Assembly: GCF_014205115.1 (NCBI RefSeq)
Contig: NZ_JACHMW010000001.1
Span: forward strand, 1,922,001-1,986,000
From: Micrococcus endophyticus
Lineage (GTDB): Bacteria; Actinomycetota; Actinomycetes; Actinomycetales; Micrococcaceae
DNA: 64,000 nucleotides
Direction: 5' to 3'
Below are positions 24,214 to 32,602 of the stretch, one piece after another. The notes beneath the pieces were generated by a model. It had not been told where the DNA came from and did not search any database. It saw only the letters and a list, made by a program, of their open reading frames with translations. A program made the translations under genes and the position numbers. Positions within the stretch are counted from its first letter, which is position 1. The number at the start of each line of letters is the position of its first letter.

Positions 24214-24891
24214 TCAGGCGCGGCGCGATCCCGGGAGACGAACGAGTCCCAGGTCCAGGGCGGTGATCAGGATCTGTACGCGGTCCCGCACGCCGAGCTT
24301 GGCCATGACCTTCACGAACCGGGCCTTGACCGTGGACTCGGTGATGAACAGGGCGGCCGCGATCTCCTTGTTGCTCTTGCCCTGGGCGAGCAGGTCGATC
24401 ACTTCGAGCTCGCGTTCGGTGAGGGAGTTGAGGAGGTCCTCGTCCACGTCGGGGACGGCCGGCACGGACTCGGCCACGCCGTGGACGACGTGGCGGGTGA
24501 CCTGCGGAGAGAGCACCGACTCACCCGTCGCGACGGCGCGGACGGCGGCGACCATCTCCTCCGGCAGGGCGTCCTTGACGAGGTAGCCCGACGCGCCCGC
24601 GCGCAGCAGGGGCACCACGTAGCGGTCCGTGGAGAAGGTGCTCAGCCCGAGGATCCCGATCTCAGGATGCTCCTCGTGGATGAGCCGGGTGGCCTCCACC
24701 CCGTCCATCTTCGGCATCTGCATGTCCATGAGGATCACGTCCGGCGCCAGACCGCGGGCCTGCACGACGGCGGCGCGCCCGTCCGAGGCCTCCCCCACGA
24801 TCTCGATGTCGGGGTCGGCGGACATGTAGTCGCGCAGGGTCTCCCGCGTGAGTCCCTCGTCGTCGACGAGCAGCAGACGGATCGTGGTCAT
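24214..24891 (-). CDS. NarL/LuxR-family response regulator
   Basis: A 225-aa two-domain regulator. The receiver domain (about 1-120) has the acidic pair DDE near residue 10, the phospho-acceptor Asp in VILMDMQMPKMDG (about 55) and the Lys in VKDALPEEM (about 105). The C-terminal LuxR HTH (about 150-210) reads LTERELEVIDLLAQGKSNKE with TESTVKARF. It lies 67 bp after the histidine kinase gene on the same strand and most likely controls the lanthipeptide cluster promoters. Confidence 0.92.
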   Translation of the reverse strand: MTTIRLLLVDDEGLTRETLRDYMSADPDIEIVGEASDGRAAVVQARGLAPDVILMDMQMPKMDGVEATRLIHEEHPEIGILGLSTFSTDRYVVPLLRAGASGYLVKDALPEEMVAAVRAVATGESVLSPQVTRHVVHGVAESVPAVPDVDEDLLNSLTERELEVIDLLAQGKSNKEIAAALFITESTVKARFVKVMAKLGVRDRVQILITALDLGLVRLPGSRRA

Positions 24892-24958
24892 GTCGGCCCT
24901 CCCTCGGGAGCCGGCCCACCCGTCCCCCTCGATTCCACCCTAACCCGCAGCAGCGAGA

Positions 24959-26275
24959 TCAGGATGGGAAGGGGATCCAGATGCGCGTGGCCCACTCGTC
25001 TGCGGCCGTGACGCCCATGGAGATGCGCCCGTCGTAGACCTCGACACGCGTCTTCAGCGCCTCAACGCCCGTGCCGGACGACATCACCGGAGCCGTGGCG
25101 CCGATCCGATTGCGCGTGCGCACCGTCACCTCGCCGTCGCCGACCTCGAGGCTCATCGTCACCGGAGAATCCGGGTCGCCGTGCTTGAGGATGTTGGTGC
25201 CGAGTTCGCGGAGGACTCGACGCAGGGACTGGCGGATCACGGTGGGGACCTCCGTCATGTCGCCGGTGACCTGCAGGGAGATCTCCATGCCGGCACGGCG
25301 CAGCGCCTCTCCGACCCCCTCGAGCGTGTCGGCGAGACCCACGGCGCTCAGGGTGGCGGACTCCTCCGTGGAGCCCATCACGTCCAGGACCGCGTCTCGA
25401 TCCTGGGCGTGGGTCGGTGCCTCCACGTCCTCGGTGCGGCGCAGGACCAGCAGCATGCGCCGCAGGTCCTCGAGGGTCGACTGGCCGGCGTCGCCGATCG
25501 TCTCGAGGATCTCCTGCCGTTTCGCATCGTCGACGAACCGGGCCCGGCGCGCCTGCATGACGATCGCCGTGATGTCGTGGGCGACGATGTCGTGCAGCTC
25601 GTGGGCGATCGCCGTGCGCTCCTCCGCCCGCACCTCCTTCTGGACCCGATTCAGGGCCTCCACCCGTTCGGCGGCGTGCACCCAACGCGCCCGATAGCGA
25701 GAGAGGAACACGCCCGTCACCGTGGTGAGAGCCAGCAGAGTGAGGAGCACGAGCATGGCCGAGGCGCCGCCGCCCGAGGTGACAGCATGCACCACGACGT
25801 AGAGGCCGGAAAGAGCCGTGAAGACCCTCCACTCACGGGTCTCCAGGGTGAAGGTGATGACGACATTGAGAACGACCGCCACCAAGCCCACGGCCACCAG
25901 CTGGGCGACCTCGCCAGGAAGAACGAGGATGCCGGCCACGGCCTCGAGCATCCACAACAAGGCCGCGGCGCGGACGGAGACGGCGAGGGCGAGGACCGGC
26001 AGGTAGACGGCGGCCGCGACCCATGCGGCCGCCTGCCCCTCGACGCCCCCGAGATAGGTGAGGTCACCCATGGTGAACGCCACCGCGAGAGCGGCAACCA
26101 CGATCCGGACCGGGGCCCCCCCGGGGACGGGAGGGGCGCCGATCCACCGGAGCGCGCGGCGCACCCGTCCCCCGGCCACCGGCTCGGACGTCGGACGGCC
26201 GGGACGGCCGACTCCACCGCGCGATGCAATGCCCACCCGTGCAGTGTAGAGCGGGTCATCACGGGGTGCGGCCAA
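24959..26275 (-). CDS. DesK-like sensor histidine kinase
   Basis: Membrane histidine kinase of the HisKA_3 group. About six hydrophobic helices (residues 55-190) have short loops, so it probably senses within the membrane. The phosphorylated His lies in ERTAIAHELHDIVAHDITAI (about 230). The HATPase domain (about 330-435) has RELGTNILKHG as N box and SSGTGVEALKTRVEVYDG as G box. The reading frame opens at 26275, but a GTG at 26236 (VGIASRGG) is an equally good start. Membrane-disturbing lipopeptides are plausible signals. It pairs with the NarL-type regulator directly downstream. Confidence 0.88.
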   Translation of the reverse strand: MAAPRDDPLYTARVGIASRGGVGRPGRPTSEPVAGGRVRRALRWIGAPPVPGGAPVRIVVAALAVAFTMGDLTYLGGVEGQAAAWVAAAVYLPVLALAVSVRAAALLWMLEAVAGILVLPGEVAQLVAVGLVAVVLNVVITFTLETREWRVFTALSGLYVVVHAVTSGGGASAMLVLLTLLALTTVTGVFLSRYRARWVHAAERVEALNRVQKEVRAEERTAIAHELHDIVAHDITAIVMQARRARFVDDAKRQEILETIGDAGQSTLEDLRRMLLVLRRTEDVEAPTHAQDRDAVLDVMGSTEESATLSAVGLADTLEGVGEALRRAGMEISLQVTGDMTEVPTVIRQSLRRVLRELGTNILKHGDPDSPVTMSLEVGDGEVTVRTRNRIGATAPVMSSGTGVEALKTRVEVYDGRISMGVTAADEWATRIWIPFPS

Positions 26276-26278
26276 GGG

Positions 26279-26467
26279 TCAGCAGGGCATGAACGTGCAC
26301 CACAGCCCCCGGAAGCCGGTCCCCTGCTCGACGTGGTCGACCGCCTCATGCACCACAGCGCCGGCAGCCTGTGAGACCGACACGTGGGACGAGGCGGGGC
26401 CGGAGGCCGGGAGGGCCAGGCTCGCGGCGATCAGGGCGGACGCTGCGAGGGTGGAGAGCTTCTTCAT
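26279..26467 (-). CDS. Short secreted Cys-ended peptide beside the sensor kinase
   Basis: A 62-aa peptide with a clear signal sequence (MKKLSTLAASALIAASLALP, cut likely near ASG or ASS, residues 22-27). The mature part is about 35 residues, His/Val-rich, and ends in GLWCTFMPC with two Cys that could form a small loop. It lies directly before the kinase gene (3-11 bp gap) and has its own 148-bp upstream region sharing a 12-mer with the precursor promoter. It is not a LanKC substrate by leader sequence. It could be a signal peptide for the kinase, a second bacteriocin or an accessory factor. No family is recognised. Confidence 0.6.
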   Translation of the reverse strand: MKKLSTLAASALIAASLALPASGPASSHVSVSQAAGAVVHEAVDHVEQGTGFRGLWCTFMPC

Positions 26468-26514
26468 GACGGAGGTGTCCTCTCGATGTGCGGTGGACCC
26501 GATGACCTCCGCGT

Positions 26515-26565
26515 GACATCTCCATCTTGCAAACCCTGCGCCCCTGCTTCGTTAGACGGAAGTAC
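26515..26565 (-). promoter_or_regulatory. Putative regulatory region of the secreted-peptide/two-component operon
   Basis: Two short sequences shared with other cluster promoters lie here: gacatctccatc (26515-26526, identical to 14371-14382) and GACGGAAGTAC (26555-26565, like 24153-24163). The region is AT-richer than its neighbours and lies 48-98 bp before the secreted-peptide start. Confidence 0.45.
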
Positions 26566-26614
26566 CGAATCGGCGGGAACATTCGGACACCACGGGTCCG
26601 CGTCGGCCAGCTCG

Positions 26615-27469
26615 TCACGCCCGCCGGGAGATCGCCGAGAGCGTGACCACCAGGCCGGCCACGCACCAGACCGCGAGCACCACGAGCGAGCCTCCGGAGA
26701 CGCTGTAGGAGTCCGCGAGCAGTCCCGCCCGGATCGCGTCCGCGGAGGCCTGGACGGGCAGGAGGGCGTGGAGGGCCTGGAACCACTCCGGCAGTCGCTC
26801 CGGTGGGAAGGTCACCGGCGAGAACAGCATGATGAAGAAGAGCACCACCTGCGTGGTCACCTGGGCCAACAGGGGCGGGAGCAGCACGGCGATCGCATAG
26901 CCGGTGGCGGAGGCCGTCAGCACGGTCAGCGCGGCGGTGCCCAGGAGCAGCGGCCAGTCCACTCTGAGCTCGAAGCCGTACCAGAGCGCCCCGATGCCCA
27001 CGGCCACCACGATCGACGGCAGCGCCACCAGCCCCCACATGGTCAGGTCGGCCGCCAGGAGTAGGAGCCGGGGCACGGGCAGGGAGCGCTGGAAGGTGTA
27101 GGACCCCCGGAGACGGGCCGTGGACACCGCCTGCGGCACCATCACGAGACCCACCGTCAGAATGAGGACGGTCGGGGCGCCCGTCGCGAGGTAGGCGGCG
27201 GTGGGCAGGTCCAGGTCAGGGATCAGCAGACCGAACCCCACGACCACCCCGAAGGCGAGCACCGCTTGGACCACCACGACGACGGGGAGCAGCGCGCCGG
27301 TCTGCGCGAGGGACCAGCGGAGCAGCTCAAGGTAGACCACATCGAGGCGGGCCGGGGCGGGCACCGGTCGTGGTGTCGGTGCGGCCGGGGGCTGAGCGGC
27401 GGTGACCGCCGGAGTGACGGAGGGCCGGGGCGCCGGGCGAAGGCCGGCGAAGGCGGTGACGTCAGACAT
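26615..27469 (-). CDS. ABC-2 type permease (NodJ/DrrB type)
   Basis: A 284-aa membrane subunit with a Pro/Ala-rich cytosolic N-terminus (about 1-45) and six helices (about 60-85, 95-115, 145-165, 172-195, 203-215 and 260-278). The conserved MLFSPVTFPPERLPEWF segment of drug-exporting ABC-2 permeases lies at about 217. Its ATG lies inside the end of the ATPase gene (8-bp overlap). It forms the first of three ABC exporters in the cluster, together with the ATPase upstream, and is probably for efflux or immunity. Confidence 0.85.
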   Translation of the reverse strand: MSDVTAFAGLRPAPRPSVTPAVTAAQPPAAPTPRPVPAPARLDVVYLELLRWSLAQTGALLPVVVVVQAVLAFGVVVGFGLLIPDLDLPTAAYLATGAPTVLILTVGLVMVPQAVSTARLRGSYTFQRSLPVPRLLLLAADLTMWGLVALPSIVVAVGIGALWYGFELRVDWPLLLGTAALTVLTASATGYAIAVLLPPLLAQVTTQVVLFFIMLFSPVTFPPERLPEWFQALHALLPVQASADAIRAGLLADSYSVSGGSLVVLAVWCVAGLVVTLSAISRRA

Positions 27470-28448
27470 GAGCGGGCTCCTTCTCGGCGGAGGCGGTCGC
27501 GGAGCGGGTGGTTGCCGGACCAGCCGGAGAGGGCCCGGTCAGGGCGAGATAGACGTCCTCGAGGCTCATCGGCGTGAGGGAGAACTGCTCCACGGCGCCC
27601 CGCTGGTGCAGGGACGATGCCCAGGCCACCGCATGTTCGGCGGACTCGCGGGGGATGGAGAGCAGCGTGCGGCGCCCGGTCCTGACGCTCCGGCTCACTG
27701 GGAACGGCGGCGCGACGTCGTCGGGAGCCGACCACAGCTCGAGGCGCAGCCCCGTTCCGATCGGGCCGCGCAGGTCCTGGGGAGTGCCGGCGGCCACCAC
27801 CGCGCCGCCGTCGAGCACGGCGAGTCGGTCCACCACGGACTCCGCCTCCGCGACGTTGTGCGTGACCAGGAGGACTCCGGCGCCGTCATCGGCGAGGCGG
27901 CGTACGTGGGCCCACAGCAGACGACGGCGAGCCGCGTCGACGTCGTTGGTCGGTTCGTCCAGCACCACCAGCGGCACGGGGGCGGCAGCGGCCATGGCGA
28001 AGGCGGTGAGCCGCCGGACGCCGCCGGACAGGCCCGCCCCCTCGGCCCCGGCACGCTGACGTGCCCACCGGCCGATGTCGAGGCGATCCACGAGGTCGGC
28101 GGCGGCCGCAGCGGCGTCACGGCGGCTCAGCCCGCGCAGCCGGGCGGCCAGGCGGATGGCCGACGTCGGACTGAGCCCGTCCAGAGGCACCTGGGACTGA
28201 GGCTGGAGCGCCAGCGCACGGCGGGCGACGGCCGGCTGGGCGAGTACGTCGACGCCGGCCACGTGGAGCGTGCCGACGTCCGGGCGCACGAGGCCGGCGG
28301 CCTGCGAGACGAGGGTGGTCTTGCCGGCGCCGTTGTGCCCGAGCAGCCCCACCACCTCACCGGGGCGCACTGTCAGGTCCACCTCGTCGTTGGCCCGGGT
28401 GGTGCCGTAGGTCTTGGTGAGCCGCCGGGCGGCCAGCACGTGTTGCAT
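27462..28448 (-). CDS. ABC transporter ATP-binding protein (DrrA type), first gene of the cluster
   Basis: A 328-aa ATPase: Walker A GHNGAGKTT (about residue 38), signature changed to GLSGGVRRL (about 138), Walker B PLVVLDEPTNDVD (about 157) and VTHNVAEAE (about 192). A C-terminal extension of about 100 residues is typical of DrrA-like antibiotic exporters. ATG at 28448 is preceded by GAGAGGA. It is divergent from hutG across 177 bp, so this gap holds the main cluster promoter. It pairs with the overlapping ABC-2 permease. Confidence 0.88.
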   Translation of the reverse strand: MQHVLAARRLTKTYGTTRANDEVDLTVRPGEVVGLLGHNGAGKTTLVSQAAGLVRPDVGTLHVAGVDVLAQPAVARRALALQPQSQVPLDGLSPTSAIRLAARLRGLSRRDAAAAAADLVDRLDIGRWARQRAGAEGAGLSGGVRRLTAFAMAAAAPVPLVVLDEPTNDVDAARRRLLWAHVRRLADDGAGVLLVTHNVAEAESVVDRLAVLDGGAVVAAGTPQDLRGPIGTGLRLELWSAPDDVAPPFPVSRSVRTGRRTLLSIPRESAEHAVAWASSLHQRGAVEQFSLTPMSLEDVYLALTGPSPAGPATTRSATASAEKEPAHV

Positions 28449-28625
28449 CTCGTCCTCTCGGAGGGGTCCGCGCCGGTGGGTGCGGCGCTGGTCCCTGCCA
28501 CCCTGGCGGCCCGGTCCAGGTGGCGGGAGTCTCGAAAGTGCACTCTTGCGGACGACACGCCGTCGGCCGGGCCTGCACGACCCGCCCGGCTTGCCTCACG
28601 GCACGGCCTGGCGTGGGATGGTGCC

Positions 28626-29711
28626 ATGACCGCCGACCGCGCCCCTCAGCCCGCCTCCTCGCAGCCCGCAGCCCTCTCCCCCGCTTGGACGGGCCGCACG
28701 GACGGCGACGGCCCCGCGCACCGTCGCTGGCACGAGTCGGTGCGCCCCACCGTGCGTCCCGCGGACGGGAACCCCGCGGCCGGGAGCGCCGCGGACGGGC
28801 GCAGCTCCGGCGCCGGCGCGCCATCGTCGGGAACGCACTCCACAGCGCTGATCGGGTTCGCCTCGGACGAGGGCGTGCGCCGGAACCACGGCCGCGTGGG
28901 CGCCGAGGACGGCCCGGAGGCGCTGCGCGGCGCGCTCGCCTCGCTCGCGTACCTCGAGGGCACGGGCGCGCTCGTGGACGCGGGCGACGTGTCCGTGGAC
29001 CGCGGCGACGACGACGCCCCCGGCGAGCTCGAGGCGGGCCAGGCCGAGCTGGGCACGGTGGTGAGCGGGCTGCTGAACGCCCACGACCTGGCCGTGGTGC
29101 TCGGCGGCGGGCACGAGACCGCCTACGCCTCGATCACGGGCCTGACCGGCTCCACGCGCGTGGATGCGGGCACACGCGTGGGCATCCTCAACCTGGACGC
29201 GCACTTCGACCTGCGCGAGGCGCCGCGGCCCAGCTCCGGCACCCCGTTCCTGCAGGCGCTGCGCGACGCCGAGGGGGCGGAGCATCAGCTCTCCTACGCG
29301 GTGGTGGGCATCAGCGAGGCCAACAACACCCGAGCCCTGTTCGACACCGCGCGCGAACGCGGGGTCACGTGGGTGACCGACGAGCAGGCCCAGACCGCCG
29401 ACGTCACTGGCGTGCGCCGCTGGGTGCGCTCGTTCATCACCGCCGTGGACGTGCTCTACCTGACGATCGACCTGGACGTGCTGCCGGCCGCCGTCGCCCC
29501 GGGGGTGAGCGCACCGGCCGGCTTCGGCGTGCCGTACGAGGTGATCCACGCGTGCACGCTGGAGGCCACCCAGTCCGGGAAGCTCGCCCTGGCCGACGTC
29601 GTGGAACTCAACCCGTCCCTGGACGTGGACGGCCGCACGGCGAAGGCCGCGGCGCGGCTCATCCACACGATCGTCAGCCGCCACCGGACGACGACGGCGC
29701 TGCTCGCCTGA
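28626..29711 (+). CDS. hutG: Formimidoylglutamase (arginase family)
   Basis: Last step of histidine breakdown: hydrolyses N-formimidoyl-glutamate to glutamate and formamide using a dimanganese centre. Metal-ligand motifs are GGGHETAY (about residue 159), NLDAHFDLRE (about 188) and TIDLDVLPAAVAPGVSAPAG (about 280). The 361-aa protein has a long Ala/Pro/Ser-rich N-terminus (about 75 residues before LIGFASDEG), longer than usual for HutG, so an internal start is possible; the ATG at 28626 is the best one visible. It is separated from the rest of the hut genes by a regulator/flavoprotein/MFS module. Confidence 0.88.
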   Translation: MTADRAPQPASSQPAALSPAWTGRTDGDGPAHRRWHESVRPTVRPADGNPAAGSAADGRSSGAGAPSSGTHSTALIGFASDEGVRRNHGRVGAEDGPEALRGALASLAYLEGTGALVDAGDVSVDRGDDDAPGELEAGQAELGTVVSGLLNAHDLAVVLGGGHETAYASITGLTGSTRVDAGTRVGILNLDAHFDLREAPRPSSGTPFLQALRDAEGAEHQLSYAVVGISEANNTRALFDTARERGVTWVTDEQAQTADVTGVRRWVRSFITAVDVLYLTIDLDVLPAAVAPGVSAPAGFGVPYEVIHACTLEATQSGKLALADVVELNPSLDVDGRTAKAAARLIHTIVSRHRTTTALLA

Positions 29712-29750
29712 GGCGGGCCGGGGGTCCATTCAGGCGCGGGGCCGCGCGCG

Positions 29751-30428
29751 TCAGCGTCCCGCCGCCCACGGGGCCGGGGGCTCGGCGCTGCCGTGGGCCG
29801 CGCGTCGGGCGGCGTAGTCCAGCGCTGAGCGTGCCAGGAAGTCGTGCAGGGCCAGCACCCCGGCCCGGGCTCCTGCCGAGTCCCTCCGGGTCACCGCCTC
29901 CAGCGCCGGGACGTAGGACGCCCGGCCGCGTTCGACCTCGTCGGGCAGGCCCTTCGTGGTGGCGAGCCAGAACCGCCGGGAGAGACCCTGGAGCGGGACC
30001 AGGGAATCGGCGAGATAGCGGTTGTTCGCGATGGTGCGCAGGAGTTCGTGCGAGCGCCCGACGGCGGCGACGTACGCCGGCAGGTCCTCCACCGTGCGCA
30101 GGTGTCGCACGTGGGCCGCGACGGCGGCCAGCTGCTCCTCGTCCGCCCGCGCGCAGGCCAGTCCCACGGCCAGCGCCTCGAGTGACCGCCGCACCTCCAG
30201 CCTCTCCAGCTGGTCGTCCACGGAGATCGCGGGGACCTGCAGGCCACGTCCGCCCCCGACCAGGAGCCAGTGGTCTCGGATGAGGCGCTGCACGGCCTCG
30301 CGCAGGGGTGTGCGCCCCGTCTCGGCGGCGTCGATGAGGGCCGCCTCGCTGAGGACGGCGCCCGGTGGCAGTTCCCCGGTCTCGATCTTCTGCGTCAGGC
30401 GGGCGTAGGCCTCCTCCGACTTGTTCAT
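29751..30428 (-). CDS. GntR-family regulator with FCD domain
   Basis: A 225-aa repressor-type regulator. A winged HTH (about 5-70, with GRTPLREAVQRLIRDHWLL) is followed by an all-helical FCD ligand-binding domain (about 75-210) with the metal-binding His in SHELLRTIANN and ALHDFLARSAL. It is divergent from the flavin-reductase/MFS pair across about 100 bp. A half-palindromic gatatatccagaatatgc lies at about 30466-30483 and is a likely operator. It probably controls uptake and use of the compound handled by that pair. Confidence 0.87.
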   Translation of the reverse strand: MNKSEEAYARLTQKIETGELPPGAVLSEAALIDAAETGRTPLREAVQRLIRDHWLLVGGGRGLQVPAISVDDQLERLEVRRSLEALAVGLACARADEEQLAAVAAHVRHLRTVEDLPAYVAAVGRSHELLRTIANNRYLADSLVPLQGLSRRFWLATTKGLPDEVERGRASYVPALEAVTRRDSAGARAGVLALHDFLARSALDYAARRAAHGSAEPPAPWAAGR

Positions 30429-30530
30429 GGGCCCAGCCTAGGCAGTCATCTTCCCGCACCCCCTTGATATATCCAGAATATGCGGCGTAGCGTGGCCCGC
30501 ATCCTGTTACCGGCATCACGTGGAGGACCC

Positions 30531-31193
30531 ATGAAGTACCGCCCGCAGCACGAGGCCAACCCCCTGCCCTTCTCCCCCTTCAAGAGCTCCACCGTGCCGC
30601 GGCCCATCGGCTGGCTGTCCTCCGTGAGCACGGACGGAAAGGAGAACATCGCCCCCTACAGCCAGTGGCAGAACCTCACCTTCGACCCGCCCATGGTGAT
30701 GTTCTCCGCGAACCAGTACCCGGACGGACGCCGCAAGGACACCGTCCTCAACGCGGAGCAGACCGGCTGGTTCGTGTGGAACATGGCCACCTACGACCTG
30801 CGCGAGGCCGTCAACGTCTCCGCCATGGCCCTGGAGCCGGGCGAGAGCGAGTGGGACCGCATCGCCGAGCACGGCGTCACCAAGGTCTACGCGGACAACC
30901 ACCCCATCCCGATGGTCGCCGAGTCCCCCGTGCGCTTCGAGTGCCGCTACCACTCGACGCACCGCATCAAGGGCCACTCGAACGTCGGCACCATCGACGT
31001 GGTCTTCGCCCACGTGGACACCATCCACATCGACGACGACGTCATCACCGCCGACGGCCGCATCGACATCCCGCGCATCCAGCCGATCGCCCGCCTGGGC
31101 TACTTCGACTACACCGTGGTCCGGGAGACCTTCGAGATGCGGGTGCCCGGCGCCGACGGCGATGCCCAGGCCGGCCTCGAGGGGCGAGCATGA
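30531..31193 (+). CDS. Flavin reductase-like FMN-binding split-barrel protein
   Basis: A 220-aa FMN-binding split-barrel protein of the flavoredoxin/DIM6-NTAB type. Typical segments are KSSTVPRPIGWLSSVSTDG (about residue 16), NIAPYSQWQNLTFDPPMVMF (about 38), and WNMATYDLREAVNVSA (about 82). ATG at 30531 follows GTGGAGGACCC; the frame opens earlier but without a ribosome site. It overlaps the MFS gene (ATGA). Such proteins either pass reduced flavin to a monooxygenase or act on aromatic substrates themselves. No partner oxygenase is in the window. Confidence 0.85.
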   Translation: MKYRPQHEANPLPFSPFKSSTVPRPIGWLSSVSTDGKENIAPYSQWQNLTFDPPMVMFSANQYPDGRRKDTVLNAEQTGWFVWNMATYDLREAVNVSAMALEPGESEWDRIAEHGVTKVYADNHPIPMVAESPVRFECRYHSTHRIKGHSNVGTIDVVFAHVDTIHIDDDVITADGRIDIPRIQPIARLGYFDYTVVRETFEMRVPGADGDAQAGLEGRA

Positions 31194-32500
31194 GCACCGC
31201 GGCCACCGGTGCGGCCCGGCCCGCTCCCGTGCCCGGGGCCCGCCCCCGGAGCCTGAAGGACATGCTGGCCGTGAACTTCGGCAACGCGCTGGAGTGGTAC
31301 GACTGGAACGTCTACACGATCTTCGCCCCGGTCTTCGCGGCGCAGATCTTCCACGCGGACAACCCCACCTCCGAGCTGCTCGCCACCCTGGCCGTCTTCG
31401 CGGTGGGCTTCGTCGCCCGCCCCATCGGCGGCTACGTGTTCGGCGCCTACGCGGACCGGGTGGGCCGCAAGCGCAGCCTCTTCGCGGCGATGATGATCAC
31501 CGCGCTCGGCAGCCTGATCATCGCCTTCACCCCCACCTACGGCACGGTGGGCGTCCTCGCCTCGGTGATCCTCGTCATTGCCCGCCTGCTGCAGGGCCTG
31601 GCGCACGGAGGCGAGATGGGCACCTCCGTGACCTACCTCGTGGAGCGGGCGCCGCAGGGCCGGCGCGGGCTGTTCGGGGCGACGTCGTGGGTGTCCGTGG
31701 TGGTGGGCACGATGCTGGCCACGCTCGTGGGCCTGGCCGTCAACACGCTGCTCTCCCACGAGCAGGTGGCGTCCTGGGGCTGGCGCGTGGCGTTCGGCAT
31801 CGGCGGCGTGTTGGGCCTGTATGCGCTGTACCTGCGACGGAGCCTGACGGAGTCGGAGCACTTCACGGCGGCGCAGCAGGTGGTGCCCACCGCCGACGAC
31901 GCTCCCCGCCGGGAGCCGGGTGCGGTGTGGCGCGGCCTGCTGACGATCTTCCTGGTCTCCGCGGGCGGCTCCCTGATGTTCTACACGTGGCTGATCTACC
32001 TGCCCACTCACGCGCAGGTGGCCCATCAGATGGACAAGTCCACCACCCTCTCGGCCTCGCTCGTGGCCCAGGTGATCTTCCTGGTCGCCATCCTCGGGGC
32101 GGGCCTGCTGGGCGACCGGGTCGGCCGCCGCCCGCTGGTCATCGCCTTCGGCCTGCTCTTCGTGGTGCTGCCGTTCCCGCTGTTCGGCATGCTGGACGGC
32201 ACCTTCGCCTCGTTCCTGCTCGTGCAGACCATCGCCCTGCTGGCCGTGGCGCTGCTGTTCGGCGTCAACGGCGCCGTCTGGTCCGAGGCGCTGCCCACGG
32301 CGGTGCGCGCCAAGGGCGTGGCCACCATGCTCTCGCTGGCCACCGCGATCTTCGGCGGCACAGCGCCGTACCTGATCACGTGGCTGACGGCACAGGGCTG
32401 GACCAGCGCGTTCCCGATCTACCTCATGGTGATCGGCGGCCTCACCGGGTTGACCGGCCTGGTCATGAAGGAGACGAAGGACGTGGACCTGGCGGCCTGA
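31190..32500 (+). CDS. MFS transporter of the metabolite:H+ symporter (MHS) type
   Basis: A 436-aa, twelve-helix importer. The N-terminal signature NFGNALEWYDWNVYTIFAP (about residue 26) and the loop GAYADRVGRKRS (about 86) are those of ShiA/ProP/KgtP-like symporters. The second-half counterpart is LLGDRVGRRPLV. It probably takes up an organic acid or aromatic acid together with protons. It is translationally coupled to the flavin-reductase gene and controlled by the divergent GntR regulator. The substrate is unknown. Confidence 0.88.
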   Translation: MSTAATGAARPAPVPGARPRSLKDMLAVNFGNALEWYDWNVYTIFAPVFAAQIFHADNPTSELLATLAVFAVGFVARPIGGYVFGAYADRVGRKRSLFAAMMITALGSLIIAFTPTYGTVGVLASVILVIARLLQGLAHGGEMGTSVTYLVERAPQGRRGLFGATSWVSVVVGTMLATLVGLAVNTLLSHEQVASWGWRVAFGIGGVLGLYALYLRRSLTESEHFTAAQQVVPTADDAPRREPGAVWRGLLTIFLVSAGGSLMFYTWLIYLPTHAQVAHQMDKSTTLSASLVAQVIFLVAILGAGLLGDRVGRRPLVIAFGLLFVVLPFPLFGMLDGTFASFLLVQTIALLAVALLFGVNGAVWSEALPTAVRAKGVATMLSLATAIFGGTAPYLITWLTAQGWTSAFPIYLMVIGGLTGLTGLVMKETKDVDLAA

Positions 32501-32523
32501 GCCGGGACCGACCACACACAGAA

Positions 32524-32574
32524 GTGCTCACGACTCGCCGCGCGCCCGAATGGCAGACGGCGAGTCGTGAGCAC
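32524..32574. repeat. Perfect 17-bp inverted repeat, hairpin family B copy 2
   Basis: The arm gtgctcacgactcgccg (32524-32540) pairs perfectly with 32558-32574 around a 17-nt loop, between the convergent MFS and hutH genes. It matches the weaker copy at 7193-7244, also between convergent genes, which suggests a bidirectional terminator role. Confidence 0.8.
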
Positions 32575-32602
32575 AAAGCGAGAGACGGGGCTTTCTGCCC
32601 CC

